Under the pieces are notes generated by a model. It saw only the letters and a program-made list of their open reading frames with translations. It searched no databases and was not told the DNA's origin. Position numbers and translations under genes: made by a program. Below are positions 8,525 to 17,559 of a DNA stretch of 64,000 bases, piece after piece (within the stretch, counting starts at the first letter, position 1; every line of letters starts with the position of its first letter). This DNA is from an uncultured Eubacteriales bacterium (GTDB taxonomy: Bacteria; Bacillota; Clostridia; Oscillospirales; CAG-272). Location of the stretch: positions 1 through 64,000 of the forward strand of contig CAJLXA010000003.1 in assembly GCA_905210485.1 (NCBI GenBank), in the 5' to 3' direction.

Positions 8525-9589
8525 TCAGTGAATACGGGGAAAGAGTTTTTCCCGGTCGATAAGTTTCATGATTGACATAGCCATGGCATAAAAACCGAGG
8601 TCGTTCGGGTGAGTGCCGTCGACGGTGCAGGAATCAGGGCAGATTACTGCGTCGAAGAGTTCAAGGCCAGAAAGAAAATAAACGTTATCGTCGCCGTTTT
8701 TCTTCGCGGTTTCATAAGTATCGCGCACAACGCGGAGTCTGTCTTCCGATTCCTTTTCGCCGCAGTCGCGTGTCGGCCGGGAGAGCATGAGAATCGGGAT
8801 GCCGGGGTGTGCCGCGCGGATCGTACGGTAAAAGTTTGCGTGTGTGCTCTGCAATTCTTCAACGGTTCTGGCGTTGTGATCGTAATCGAGAATGAAGAAA
8901 GACATAGAAAGACCCGCAAGATAGTCGGCCATTGCTTGTTCGCCGCGCGCGTTCCCGGAAAATCCGAAGTTGAGATAATCGGCGTCGTAGGCGCGTTCGA
9001 TATAAGCCTGATACTGATTGCCGGGTCGGGAAGAGCATCCACCCTGTGTAATGGACGAACCGTAATAGACAAACGGCTTTTCAATGCTGTACGGTTTCGG
9101 TGTCTCCACGGAGGCGGTTTCGGAAAGGCCGACATACAAAGTATCTACGTCGCTGTATGTCGGAAAGTTCAGTTCAATGTCCTGCATGACAGGTTTTTTA
9201 TAAACTACGGCGCCGTAGCCGTTCGGATCTTTCTTCGGACGATAAACGCCGGCGAAAATGCCATCTGCATACACATCGAAGCCGGTGCTACCGGTGCGTG
9301 GCATATGTGGCATATCGCAATAGGATCCCATTTTGGCAAACACCGTGATATAGGGAGAATCGGTACGGAAACGCACACGACCGCCTGCCGTATTGCGGTG
9401 CAGGTCAAAAACACCTTGTGAAACTTTCATTGCCACTTCGTCTGGGAGACGCGTATAACCGCGGCCGTCATAAAAGATGCCGTGAAGCTGGAAAGGAGTC
9501 TCTTTCGGATCATACATTTTCATGCCGGCGATACGCCAGTCGGCTGCGCTGAAATTCTTGTCGATTTCTTCGATGTTAACAATTTTCAT
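8525..9589 (-). CDS. SGNH/GDSL-type hydrolase with N-terminal beta domain
   Basis: A 354-residue esterase-like protein. The N-terminal ~150 residues are beta-rich, as in two-domain SGNH hydrolases that deacetylate sugars. The catalytic domain shows block I (YYGSSITQGG, nucleophile Ser), block III (GFSGNARGE, oxyanion Gly/Asn) and block V (DGTHPNDLG, catalytic Asp and His). There is no signal peptide, so it acts in the cytoplasm, perhaps on imported acetylated sugars. That substrate is inferred only from relatives. The ATG at 9589 follows GGAG with 8-nt spacing. It is the first gene of a two-gene unit with the CYTH gene. Confidence 0.85.
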   Translation of the reverse strand: MKIVNIEEIDKNFSAADWRIAGMKMYDPKETPFQLHGIFYDGRGYTRLPDEVAMKVSQGVFDLHRNTAGGRVRFRTDSPYITVFAKMGSYCDMPHMPRTGSTGFDVYADGIFAGVYRPKKDPNGYGAVVYKKPVMQDIELNFPTYSDVDTLYVGLSETASVETPKPYSIEKPFVYYGSSITQGGCSSRPGNQYQAYIERAYDADYLNFGFSGNARGEQAMADYLAGLSMSFFILDYDHNARTVEELQSTHANFYRTIRAAHPGIPILMLSRPTRDCGEKESEDRLRVVRDTYETAKKNGDDNVYFLSGLELFDAVICPDSCTVDGTHPNDLGFYAMAMSIMKLIDREKLFPRIH

Positions 9590-9645
9590 GATTTTTCTCC
9601 GTCGAGCAAATTTATACAGATATAAATTTATATATCAGTATAACA

Positions 9646-9674
9646 AATATAGCAGAAAAAAATCTTGCAAGCAA
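9646..9674 (-). promoter_or_regulatory. Promoter for the SGNH hydrolase-CYTH unit
   Basis: TTGCTT-17 nt-TATATT on the minus strand. The downstream leader is very A/T-rich, and a second -10 like TATACT lies just after. Confidence 0.55.
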
Positions 9675-9720
9675 GAAAGTGTATTGCTTTGCTTTGTTAC
9701 TATGTTGCGTTTTTTTGAGA

Positions 9721-10995
9721 TCACATACGGGTGTATACCGTTTTCAGCGGAACGTCACTGCGTTTGGCAAAAGCGTTGCAGGCATAAACGCAGACATCGT
9801 ATGTACCCGGCGCGAGATCGGGAACAGGTTTATCAATAACTTCGCTTTGCTTTTCCAAGAAGTAATCGGTGGGGTAGGTGACGGTATATGTTTTTCCGTC
9901 CGCACGGTTTTGAAATGTCACGGTATAGTATTTGATACAGTGGGGATAAGGTAAAAAATCCTGTGTGATGCGAAGATGGGCGGCACCGTCATCTGCTGGT
10001 GTCACGGTAACCGACGCGGATGAGGCAAAGTCGGGAGCCGGCCATGCGTTATGCGCCTTGTCGGTATAGAGATAGGGGGTCGTTCCTTTTACAAGTCCCT
10101 CCGTGTCGATCTCCCAACGGTTAACTTCTTTGCCGGTGAAATTGTTATAACTGACGATGGTGACCTTATGGCGGCGGACGGTGATTCTTACGGACTGACT
10201 TTTCCCGAAAACATTGCCGTAATCGTTTCGGAAGTTTTCCGTGTTGTTTCCGTCAAAGCGCATATAGCCGACGGCCACGATCGGTATGTTTACCTGTGTG
10301 TAACCGCACTGATAGATACAGGAATCGTCTTCGTTGATATTGTGGCAATGCCCCGACAGAACGATGACCTGCGGTTTTGTATGCAGCCAGTCTATGAAGC
10401 GGTCGCTGTATTGTCCGACGGTATATTTTCCCGAATAGGTGGTCGTGCCGGGAATAGGGTTATGGAGCATGACAAAAACGGGATTATACGGATTTTCCGC
10501 AATGGCTTCTTCGGCAGCTTTCATAATAAAGGCTTCGTTCTCGTCGGATTGCGGTATTTTCCACGAGAGAATGGAAGCGCCGATAATGTGGTAACCATTG
10601 ATTTTGCTGTGAAAACGAAGTTCCTGACCAAAATATTCGGTAAAAAGGCGCTGGGCTTCTTTTGTGATTGCCGGTTCGTCGTTACACTGCGGATATTCAT
10701 GATTTCCCATCACAAAGAAGCGGGGCGTATCGGGAATATACTGTGCAAAAAGATGGTTTGTGCGGGTATAGATTTCCGTGTAGAGACGTTCGCACACGGA
10801 CTTGGCGGAAGATTCCACCTGATACACCGTGTCGCCCGTAAAAAGAAAGGCGTCTGCCGGTGGCAGTTTTTCCGTGTGAAATGCGAGAGCACGTTCGAGA
10901 TTTTCGTAGCCTTCATAATGATATTCGTCAAACCATGTGACGTGGATGTCGCTCATCACCGAGAGGGTGAGGCCGTCTTTTTTATCAGGGGTCAT
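9721..10995 (-). CDS. Calcineurin-like metallophosphoesterase with C-terminal beta domain
   Basis: A 424-residue dimetal phosphoesterase. The five usual motifs are visible in order: SDIHV (DxH), FTGDT, GNHE, MLHNP and SGHCHN (GHxH). The last ~140 residues are beta-rich and Ig/fibronectin-like (ASVTVTPADDGAAHLRI onward). No signal peptide or membrane segment is seen, so it should be cytoplasmic. Substrate is unknown; relatives act on nucleotides, phosphodiesters or sugar phosphates. The ATG at 10995 has GAGG 8 nt upstream, and the gene stands alone with its own promoter. Confidence 0.85.
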   Translation of the reverse strand: MTPDKKDGLTLSVMSDIHVTWFDEYHYEGYENLERALAFHTEKLPPADAFLFTGDTVYQVESSAKSVCERLYTEIYTRTNHLFAQYIPDTPRFFVMGNHEYPQCNDEPAITKEAQRLFTEYFGQELRFHSKINGYHIIGASILSWKIPQSDENEAFIMKAAEEAIAENPYNPVFVMLHNPIPGTTTYSGKYTVGQYSDRFIDWLHTKPQVIVLSGHCHNINEDDSCIYQCGYTQVNIPIVAVGYMRFDGNNTENFRNDYGNVFGKSQSVRITVRRHKVTIVSYNNFTGKEVNRWEIDTEGLVKGTTPYLYTDKAHNAWPAPDFASSASVTVTPADDGAAHLRITQDFLPYPHCIKYYTVTFQNRADGKTYTVTYPTDYFLEKQSEVIDKPVPDLAPGTYDVCVYACNAFAKRSDVPLKTVYTRM

Positions 10996-11062
10996 GGATT
11001 TACCTCGTATGCTGAAGTTTTACGTATGCACAAGCGCGGCGCGCTTGCCGCATACAAAGAAA

Positions 11063-11091
11063 ATTATATCTTATTATATCCGGAAATGCAA
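11063..11091 (-). promoter_or_regulatory. Promoter for the metallophosphoesterase gene
   Basis: TTGCAT-17 nt-TATAAT on the minus strand. The transcript leader then contains a CAAGCGCG/CGCGCTTG-type hairpin near 11029-11048. Confidence 0.65.
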
Positions 11092-11211
11092 GAGGTTCAT
11101 TGAAAATTATTCGGAATATATTGAAGATACGATGAGAGGAAAAATACAGAGACAGCGTTGTCCGATGTGATGTATTGTATGGATAAGTATAACTTTTTGT
11201 TTTACAAATTG

Positions 11212-11676
11212 TTAGTTACTATGGATTTTTCTGCAATAAGACAAAAAGAGATCAAACTCGTCTTCCGTGAAAACGGGAATATTGCGGGAAAGGAGAAGCG
11301 CGGCGGTAATACCGTTTCCGGCGACCTTTCTTTTATTAAAGGTTCCGTCATAGATACAGCCTTTGCCGCAGGAGGGGCTGTTGCTTTTCAGAAGAGCGGC
11401 GCAACAATGGTATTGCCGATACAGACCAAGCGCATTTTCCGCTCCTCGCCGATAGGCGTCTGTACACTCTGTCCCGTCGCGGCGGAAAACGCCGCCGTTC
11501 CGTATTTCCGCCGCGGGGCGCGGGATGGGAAGGCCGCCGGAAACTTCGGGACATACGGGGATCGGTCGTATATTATATTTTTGCAATTCATCATCCGTGA
11601 AGACGCCCTTTGCTTTCCCGTCATAGCGGCAGGGAAAACCGAGGAGACAGGCACTGATCAGAACGGGGATCTGCAT
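11212..11676 (-). CDS. DUF523 family protein
   Basis: A 154-residue member of DUF523, a widespread cysteine-rich family without an assigned biochemical role. Conserved features are the N-terminal LISACLLGFPCRYDG, the VCPEVSGGLPIPR segment, and the SPSCGKGCIYDGTF motif. The clustered cysteines suggest metal or iron-sulfur binding; this is inference. The ATG at 11676 follows GGAGGT with 7-nt spacing, and the gene has its own promoter facing away from the flippase gene. Confidence 0.85.
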   Translation of the reverse strand: MQIPVLISACLLGFPCRYDGKAKGVFTDDELQKYNIRPIPVCPEVSGGLPIPRPAAEIRNGGVFRRDGTECTDAYRRGAENALGLYRQYHCCAALLKSNSPSCGKGCIYDGTFNKRKVAGNGITAALLLSRNIPVFTEDEFDLFLSYCRKIHSN

Positions 11677-11704
11677 GTTATCGCACCTCCGCGTTTTTTA
11701 TTTC

Positions 11705-11733
11705 AGTATAACGAAGAAAAAGGGGCATGTCAA
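11705..11733 (-). promoter_or_regulatory. Promoter for the DUF523 gene
   Basis: TTGACA-17 nt-TATACT on the minus strand, immediately upstream of the ribosome site. Confidence 0.75.
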
Positions 11734-11785
11734 TACATAGAACCGTTTTTTACGGCATAGATTTTTGTGAAAGGAATAAGACGAA

Positions 11786-13393
11786 ATGACAAAATTACAG
11801 AAATTCGTAATGAATGCGTTGGTATTGGCCGTTTCCACACTGGTTATGCGGACGGTCGGCGTGGCGTTCAACGCCTATATTTCTTCAAAAATCGGCGCGG
11901 AAGGCATGGGCCTTTTCACGCTTGTTATGAGCGTTTACGGTTTTGCCGTAACGCTGGCTACTTCGGGCATCGGTCTTGCGACTATGCGACTTGTGGCCGA
12001 CGCTCTCGGAAAAGACGACATCGGTCTCAGACGTGCTTATCTGCGCCGCTGTCTGCTGTATGCGGCGTTTTTCGGAGGCTTGTCGGCTCTTCTTGTCGGC
12101 GTGTTTTCCCGTCCGATCGGTGAAAATCTTCTGGGGGACGCACGTACCGTTCCGTCGCTGCGTCTCTTTTCTTTTTCACTGTTGCCCATGGCGTTTTCAG
12201 GAGTGTTTTGCGGATATTTCAATGCCATGCGGCGATCGGCACGCAATGCCGCCGCTCAGATCTTCGATCAGACGGTACAGATTTTTCTGACGGTTTTTCT
12301 CCTTACGCTATTGCTTCCCAAAGGATTGGAATATGCCTGCATTGCGCTTGTTCTCGGCGGAACGATTTCCGAAATTCTATCCTGTCTTTTCCTGTTTGCG
12401 GAATATGAAATAGATATTCACAAGGAAAAAATCAAAACATGTGAAATGCATAAATGTGATGTTAATAGCAACAGAAAAGGACTTTTACATAAACTTATTT
12501 GCATTTCTATGCCTGTTGCGTTCAGCGCATACGTACGGTCGGGACTTGTCACGGTGGAACATGTTCTGATTCCGCGCTGTCTGTTCCGATCCGGACAATC
12601 GAAAGAAGAGGCGCTTTCCTCGTACGGCGCTTTGCACGGTATGGCTATTCCTATCCTTTTGTATCCGGCGGCTATACTCTCGTCTTTTACCGGTCTTTTG
12701 CTTCCCGAAACAGCGGAAAGTCTGTCCCGGGGAGAGAAGAGGCGAATCCGTTATATTACGGAGCGCGCGCTGTCTTTTGCATTTTTCTTTTCCGTTACGG
12801 CGGCCGGGGCAATGTTTTTGCTCGCCGACGAACTTGGGGCGCTTATTTATCACAACAGCGAAGTTTCTTTTTATGTGATGTGTCTTGTTCCGCTTGTCCC
12901 CGTCATGTATCTGGACACGACGGTGGATAATATTCTGAAGGGAATCGGCGAACAATTCTATTGCATGTGTGTAAATGTAGCGGACGCGGCGGCTTCCGTC
13001 ATTCTGGTGTTGATTTTTCTGCCGAAATACGGCGCGGTCGGTTATGTGGCGGTGCTTCTTATTTCCGAAGTTTTCAATTTTTCGCTCAGTATCGCGCGCC
13101 TGTACCGGCGTGTGCATTTTTCATTCGGTCTTTTCCGCGATTTTCTGCTTCCGCTTCTTCTGACCGTCGCTTCCGTGCTTTGCAGTTCGCTTGTTTTTGC
13201 ACCGTTTGCGATGACAGCGGGAAATTCGCTCCTGAAATGCGGCCTGTTCTTTCTGCTCTCGCTTTTGTTTTACGTCGGTTTCGGCGTTCTCGGACGCGAA
13301 AGAAGAGATTTTCTTCTTCGCGCATGGCCGTTGCGTGGAAAAAAATCCGGCTCCGACGTTCCGCCACTTGACAAAGCGCATAATATCATGTAA
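11786..13393 (+). CDS. SpoVB/MurJ-like polysaccharide flippase (MOP superfamily)
   Basis: A 535-residue integral membrane protein with about 14 hydrophobic segments, of the MOP exporter superfamily branch that contains stage V sporulation protein B and YabM. Such proteins move lipid-linked oligosaccharide or peptidoglycan precursors across the membrane. The opening NALVLAVSTLVMRTVGVAFNAYIS and the MGLFTLVMSVYGF segment are typical. A hydrophilic loop with HKEKIKTCEMHKCDV separates the two halves. The ATG at 11786 has AAAGGA 10 nt upstream, a rather long spacing. Whether it is sporulation-specific cannot be told, and no cortex gene is adjacent. Confidence 0.85.
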   Translation: MTKLQKFVMNALVLAVSTLVMRTVGVAFNAYISSKIGAEGMGLFTLVMSVYGFAVTLATSGIGLATMRLVADALGKDDIGLRRAYLRRCLLYAAFFGGLSALLVGVFSRPIGENLLGDARTVPSLRLFSFSLLPMAFSGVFCGYFNAMRRSARNAAAQIFDQTVQIFLTVFLLTLLLPKGLEYACIALVLGGTISEILSCLFLFAEYEIDIHKEKIKTCEMHKCDVNSNRKGLLHKLICISMPVAFSAYVRSGLVTVEHVLIPRCLFRSGQSKEEALSSYGALHGMAIPILLYPAAILSSFTGLLLPETAESLSRGEKRRIRYITERALSFAFFFSVTAAGAMFLLADELGALIYHNSEVSFYVMCLVPLVPVMYLDTTVDNILKGIGEQFYCMCVNVADAAASVILVLIFLPKYGAVGYVAVLLISEVFNFSLSIARLYRRVHFSFGLFRDFLLPLLLTVASVLCSSLVFAPFAMTAGNSLLKCGLFFLLSLLFYVGFGVLGRERRDFLLRAWPLRGKKSGSDVPPLDKAHNIM

Positions 13394-13396
13394 AAT
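13368..13396 (+). promoter_or_regulatory. Promoter for the DUF512-der-obg unit
   Basis: TTGACA-17 nt-TAAAAT inside the end of the flippase gene. A 9-bp inverted repeat (13380-13388 and 13408-13416) brackets the -10 and could be an operator. Confidence 0.65.
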
Positions 13397-13493
13397 AATA
13401 TAATATGTGATATTATGACGTTTTGTGCGCGACAGGCAAAAAGCGCCCAGGCGATTCCCGCATGGCGCGGCAATCGGGAAAGGACGGTTTGTA

Positions 13494-14810
13494 ATGGTAA
13501 AAATCACCGGCGTTGAACCGTGTTCCCGCGCCGAAAAAGCGGGTATACTGCCCGGAGATATTCTTTTGTCGGTGAACGGTAACGAAATCGCCGACGTTCT
13601 TGACTATCGTTATTACCTTGCGGAAGAACGCGTGACGCTTTCCGTAAAACGGGGAAACGAAGAAATCGGCGTTACCATCAAAAAGGATATGTACGACGAT
13701 ATCGGCCTTGATTTCGAGACGCCGCTGATGGATAAAAAGCATGCTTGCGCGAACAGGTGCATTTTCTGCTTTATTGATCAGTTGCCGGACGGCTTACGTC
13801 CCACGCTCTATTTCAAGGACGACGACTCCCGCCTTTCGTTTCTGCACGGAAACTATATCACCCTGACCAATCTGTTTGATAAAGATATTGACCGCATCAT
13901 CAAAATGCGCTTTTCACCGATCAATATATCGGTGCATACGACGAACCCCGAACTGCGCGTTCGTATGATGAAAAACCGCCGCGCCGGCGAAGTTCTCGAT
14001 TACATTCGACGTATTGCGGAGGCCGGCCTCTCCATTCACGCGCAGATCGTGCTGTGCAAAGGTTGGAACGACGGCGGAGAACTTTTGCGGACGATGAACG
14101 ACCTTGCGCGGTATCATGAAGCGATCGACAGCGTGTCGGTCGTGCCGGCAGGGTTGACAAAATTCCGTCAGAATCTGACGCCGCTTGAAACCTTTTCGCC
14201 TGCCGAATGCGCCGATGTGATCGCTACCGTGCGCGATTTCGGAGACGGCATGATAAAGAAATGCGGCCGCCGTATCTTTGCCTGCGCCGACGAGTTTTAT
14301 GTAAAGGCAGGACTGCCGCTCCCCGACGCTTCCTATTATGAGGATTATCCGCAGATCGAAAACGGCGTGGGCATGATGACCTCGATGAAAGACGAGTTTG
14401 ACGACGCTTTGGATATCGCAAAGGATACGCCGGAACTTCATACTGTGTCCCGCACCGTTTCTTTGGCGACGGGCATGGCGGCATATCGGTATTTTACCGT
14501 GCTTTCGGAAAAAGTACACACGGCTTTCCCGAAAATTACGATACACGTATACGGCATCGTCAATCACTTTTTCGGTGAAGAAGTCACGGTAGCGGGGCTT
14601 CTGACGGGGAAAGATTATAAAGAGCAGTTGAGGGACAAGCCGCTCGGCGAAGCGCTTCTCATCAGCAAAAATTCCGCACGGAACGACGAGGGATTGTTCC
14701 TTTGTGGTATGACGGTGAAGGAGCTGGCGGCGGCGCTCGGTGTACCGGTTGTTCTGGTGGAGTCCGACGGTTATGCGGTTCTTGAGGCGATATTCGGCCG
14801 GACAATATAA
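13494..14810 (+). CDS. DUF512 protein with PDZ and radical-SAM-like domains
   Basis: A 438-residue protein of the DUF512 family. An N-terminal PDZ-like domain (ITGVEPCSRAEKAGILPGDILLSVNG, written in part) is followed by a radical-SAM-like core carrying CANRCIFCF, a CxxxCxxC cluster motif, and then the DUF512 region. Family function is not established; an iron-sulfur oxidoreductase or thiyl/radical enzyme is expected. Gene order DUF512-der is common in Clostridia. The ATG at 13494 was chosen because GGAAAGGA lies upstream and the PDZ domain starts there; a longer frame from 13425 is basic and unlike the family. Confidence 0.85.
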   Translation: MVKITGVEPCSRAEKAGILPGDILLSVNGNEIADVLDYRYYLAEERVTLSVKRGNEEIGVTIKKDMYDDIGLDFETPLMDKKHACANRCIFCFIDQLPDGLRPTLYFKDDDSRLSFLHGNYITLTNLFDKDIDRIIKMRFSPINISVHTTNPELRVRMMKNRRAGEVLDYIRRIAEAGLSIHAQIVLCKGWNDGGELLRTMNDLARYHEAIDSVSVVPAGLTKFRQNLTPLETFSPAECADVIATVRDFGDGMIKKCGRRIFACADEFYVKAGLPLPDASYYEDYPQIENGVGMMTSMKDEFDDALDIAKDTPELHTVSRTVSLATGMAAYRYFTVLSEKVHTAFPKITIHVYGIVNHFFGEEVTVAGLLTGKDYKEQLRDKPLGEALLISKNSARNDEGLFLCGMTVKELAAALGVPVVLVESDGYAVLEAIFGRTI

Positions 14811-14839
14811 AGAGATCCCTTAGGAAAGAGAGGACAAAG

Positions 14840-16177
14840 ATGTCAAAACCTGTTATTGCGATTGTCGGCAGACCGAATGTCGGCAAATCCACATTGTTCA
14901 ATAAACTGATCGGCGAACGCCGTTCCATTGTCGAAGATACGCCGGGTGTGACGCGCGACCGTATTTACGGGGAAGGCGAATGGTGCGGTAAACGTTTTAT
15001 TCTGATTGATACGGGCGGTATTGAGCCGAAAACCGACAATGTGATCCTGCGCCAGATGAAAGATCAGGCGGAGATTGCCATACGCACAGCCGATGTGATT
15101 CTTTTCCTGTGCGACGTCAACGCGGGACTTCTGGCAGACGACCGCGAAATTGCCGTTATGCTGAAAAAAAGCGGAAAACCCGTCATTCCGTGCATCAATA
15201 AAGCCGACCGCGTCGGAGAACCGCCGCTTTCGTTTTACGAATTCTATGAATTGGGATTTGATGAAGAACCGATGGCGATTTCCGCGCTTCACGGCAGCGG
15301 CAGCGGCGATCTGCTTGACCGTATTTTTGAAAAACTGCCCGAACAAACGGAAGAAGAGGCGGACGACGGAACAATCAACGTGGCGGTCATCGGGAAACCG
15401 AATGCCGGAAAATCTTCGATCATCAACCGTATGGTCGGCGAAAAGCGGCTCATTGTTTCGGATATTGCCGGAACGACGCGCGACGCGGTGGATACGCGGG
15501 TGGAAAATGCCTACGGTGTGTTCAATTTTATAGATACCGCGGGAATCCGCCGCCGCAGTAAAGTGGAAGACCGCATTGAGAAATTCAGCGTGCTCCGCGC
15601 GCATATGGCTGTGGAACGCGCAGATGTCTGTATTCTGCTGATCGACGGCAGTGAGGGCATCACGGAGCAGGACGAGCATATCGCCGGCATCGCGCACGAC
15701 GCCGGGAAATGCGTTATCATCGCGGTGAATAAATGGGATCTTGTCGAGAAAGACAACAATACGGTGAAGGAATTTACCGACCGTATCCGGACGGCGCTTG
15801 CTTATATGCCGTATGCTCCCATCGTTTTTCTCTCTGCTCTTACGGGTCAGCGTGTGACGAATCTTTATCAATTGATCACCGAAGTTTACGCAGAAGCGCG
15901 TAAACGCGTTACGACCGGCGTTCTGAACGATCTTCTGAACGACGCTATGACGCGTGTGCAACCGCCATCCGACAAAGGACGTCGGCTGAAGATTTATTAT
16001 ATGACGCAATCGGCCGTAACGCCGCCGACTTTCGTTATTTTCTGTAACAGTGCGGAACTGTTCCATTTTTCCTATCAGCGTTATATTGAAAACTGCCTGC
16101 GCGAAACTTTCGGATTCAAAGGTACACCGGTGAAAATCGTCGTGCGTCAGCGCGGAGAAAAGGATGGCGGCGTGTAA
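14840..16177 (+). CDS. der: Ribosome biogenesis GTPase Der (EngA)
   Basis: A 445-residue protein with two tandem G domains, required for 50S assembly. The first has GRPNVGKSTLFN, DTGG and NKAD. The second has GKPNAGKSSIIN, DTAG and NKWD. The C-terminal KH-like domain (about 350-440) ends the protein. The ATG at 14840 has GAGAGGA upstream. It lies 29 nt after the DUF512 gene and overlaps or abuts obg, so the three genes are probably co-transcribed. Confidence 0.97.
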   Translation: MSKPVIAIVGRPNVGKSTLFNKLIGERRSIVEDTPGVTRDRIYGEGEWCGKRFILIDTGGIEPKTDNVILRQMKDQAEIAIRTADVILFLCDVNAGLLADDREIAVMLKKSGKPVIPCINKADRVGEPPLSFYEFYELGFDEEPMAISALHGSGSGDLLDRIFEKLPEQTEEEADDGTINVAVIGKPNAGKSSIINRMVGEKRLIVSDIAGTTRDAVDTRVENAYGVFNFIDTAGIRRRSKVEDRIEKFSVLRAHMAVERADVCILLIDGSEGITEQDEHIAGIAHDAGKCVIIAVNKWDLVEKDNNTVKEFTDRIRTALAYMPYAPIVFLSALTGQRVTNLYQLITEVYAEARKRVTTGVLNDLLNDAMTRVQPPSDKGRRLKIYYMTQSAVTPPTFVIFCNSAELFHFSYQRYIENCLRETFGFKGTPVKIVVRQRGEKDGGV

Positions 16178-17459
16178 TATGTTCGTCGATAATGTAAAAA
16201 TTTATATTAAAGCCGGAAACGGCGGCGACGGCGCCGTTTCTTTCCACCGCGAAAAATTTGTTGCCGCAGGCGGTCCCGACGGCGGCGACGGCGGCCGCGG
16301 GGGAAATATCGTTTTCCGCGTTGATGAAGGCGCCAATACGCTCCTTGCATTCCGTTATAAGAGAAAATTTGTTGCCGAAAACGGTGAAAACGGAAAAGGG
16401 GACAAGTTTCACGGGAAAAGCGGAAGCGACACAGTGGTGCTGGTACCTCCGGGAACTCTGCTTCGTGACGCGGCAAGCGGCAAGATCATTTTTGATATGG
16501 CCGAAAATCCGGAGTTCATTGCCGCGAAAGGCGGCCGCGGCGGTTTCGGCAACCGCCATTTCGCCACGCCTACGCGTCAGATTCCGCGCTTTGCCAAAAA
16601 GGGCACGGCAGGGGAAGAACGCGAACTGGTTCTGGAACTGAAAATGATTGCCGACGTGGGCCTTATCGGCTACCCGAGCGTCGGGAAGTCTTCGATTCTC
16701 GCAAGGGTATCGGCGGCGCGGCCGAAGATAGCGGCTTACCATTTTACGACGCTTTCGCCGAATCTCGGCGTGGTATCGGTCGGCGAGGGAAAAGGTTTCG
16801 TGATGGCGGATATACCGGGTCTTATCGCCGGTGCTTCCGAGGGACTTGGCCTCGGCCACGCGTTTTTAAGGCATGTTGACCGTTGCCGGCTTCTTCTGCA
16901 TGTGGTCGATATTGCCGCAACGGAAGGGCGCAACCCGACAGAGGATCTGCGCATGATCGACACCGAACTTTTACGTTACAGTCCCGAGCTTTCCGGGCGC
17001 CCTCAGATCATTGTGGCAAATAAATGCGACGCTCTTGATCCCGAAGCTCCGTATCTTGACGAGTTTCGCGCATATGCGGCGGCAACGGGACGCGATATTC
17101 TTTTTGTTTCCGCGGCGACGGGGGAGGGACTGCCCGTTCTTCTGAACACCGTCAGAGAAAAACTGAAAGAACTTCCCGAAGTAACGGTTTATCAGCCCGA
17201 ATATACGGCATTCGATGCGGCGGCAGACGCGGTTGACGTAAAGGCAACGACCGTGCGCCGTGAAAATGATACGTATTTCGTTGAGGGGCAGTGGCTTCTG
17301 AATTTCATGGGACAGATCAATTTTGACGATTATGAATCGCTGAATTTCTTCCAGCGCGTGTTGCAGAAAAACGGCGTTTTCGATCTGTTGCGCGAAAAAG
17401 GCATTAAGGACGGAGACACGGTAAACATTTACGATTTTGAGTTTGAATTCATCTACTAA
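16164..17459 (+). CDS. obg: GTPase ObgE/CgtA
   Basis: A 431-residue Obg GTPase involved in 50S assembly, stress signalling and, in Bacillus, sporulation. It has the glycine-rich Obg fold (AGNGGDGAVSFHREKF, GGRGGNIVF), the G domain with GYPSVGKSS and ADIPGLIAGASEG, NKCD, and an intact C-terminal OCT domain ending YDFEFEFIY. Two starts are possible. The ATG at 16164, overlapping der by 14 nt, has GGAG 6-7 nt upstream. The ATG at 16179, 1 nt after the der stop, gives the classic MFVDNVKIYIKAG beginning but has poor spacing. I list the first; the second is nearly as likely. Confidence 0.95.
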   Translation: MAACNMFVDNVKIYIKAGNGGDGAVSFHREKFVAAGGPDGGDGGRGGNIVFRVDEGANTLLAFRYKRKFVAENGENGKGDKFHGKSGSDTVVLVPPGTLLRDAASGKIIFDMAENPEFIAAKGGRGGFGNRHFATPTRQIPRFAKKGTAGEERELVLELKMIADVGLIGYPSVGKSSILARVSAARPKIAAYHFTTLSPNLGVVSVGEGKGFVMADIPGLIAGASEGLGLGHAFLRHVDRCRLLLHVVDIAATEGRNPTEDLRMIDTELLRYSPELSGRPQIIVANKCDALDPEAPYLDEFRAYAAATGRDILFVSAATGEGLPVLLNTVREKLKELPEVTVYQPEYTAFDAAADAVDVKATTVRRENDTYFVEGQWLLNFMGQINFDDYESLNFFQRVLQKNGVFDLLREKGIKDGDTVNIYDFEFEFIY

Positions 17460-17559
17460 TGTCGCCTTTGGTTTACAAAAATAAAGATATTCCGCACAAT
17501 ATCACTGCAGGTGCAGTTAAAAAATAACGGTACAGTAAAAACACATATTGGGAGGCTTT

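Noticed and set aside
11158..11760. A 200-codon plus-strand frame over the DUF523 gene
   Set aside because: DUF523 on the minus strand has conserved Cys motifs, GGAGGT and promoter; the plus frame has none.
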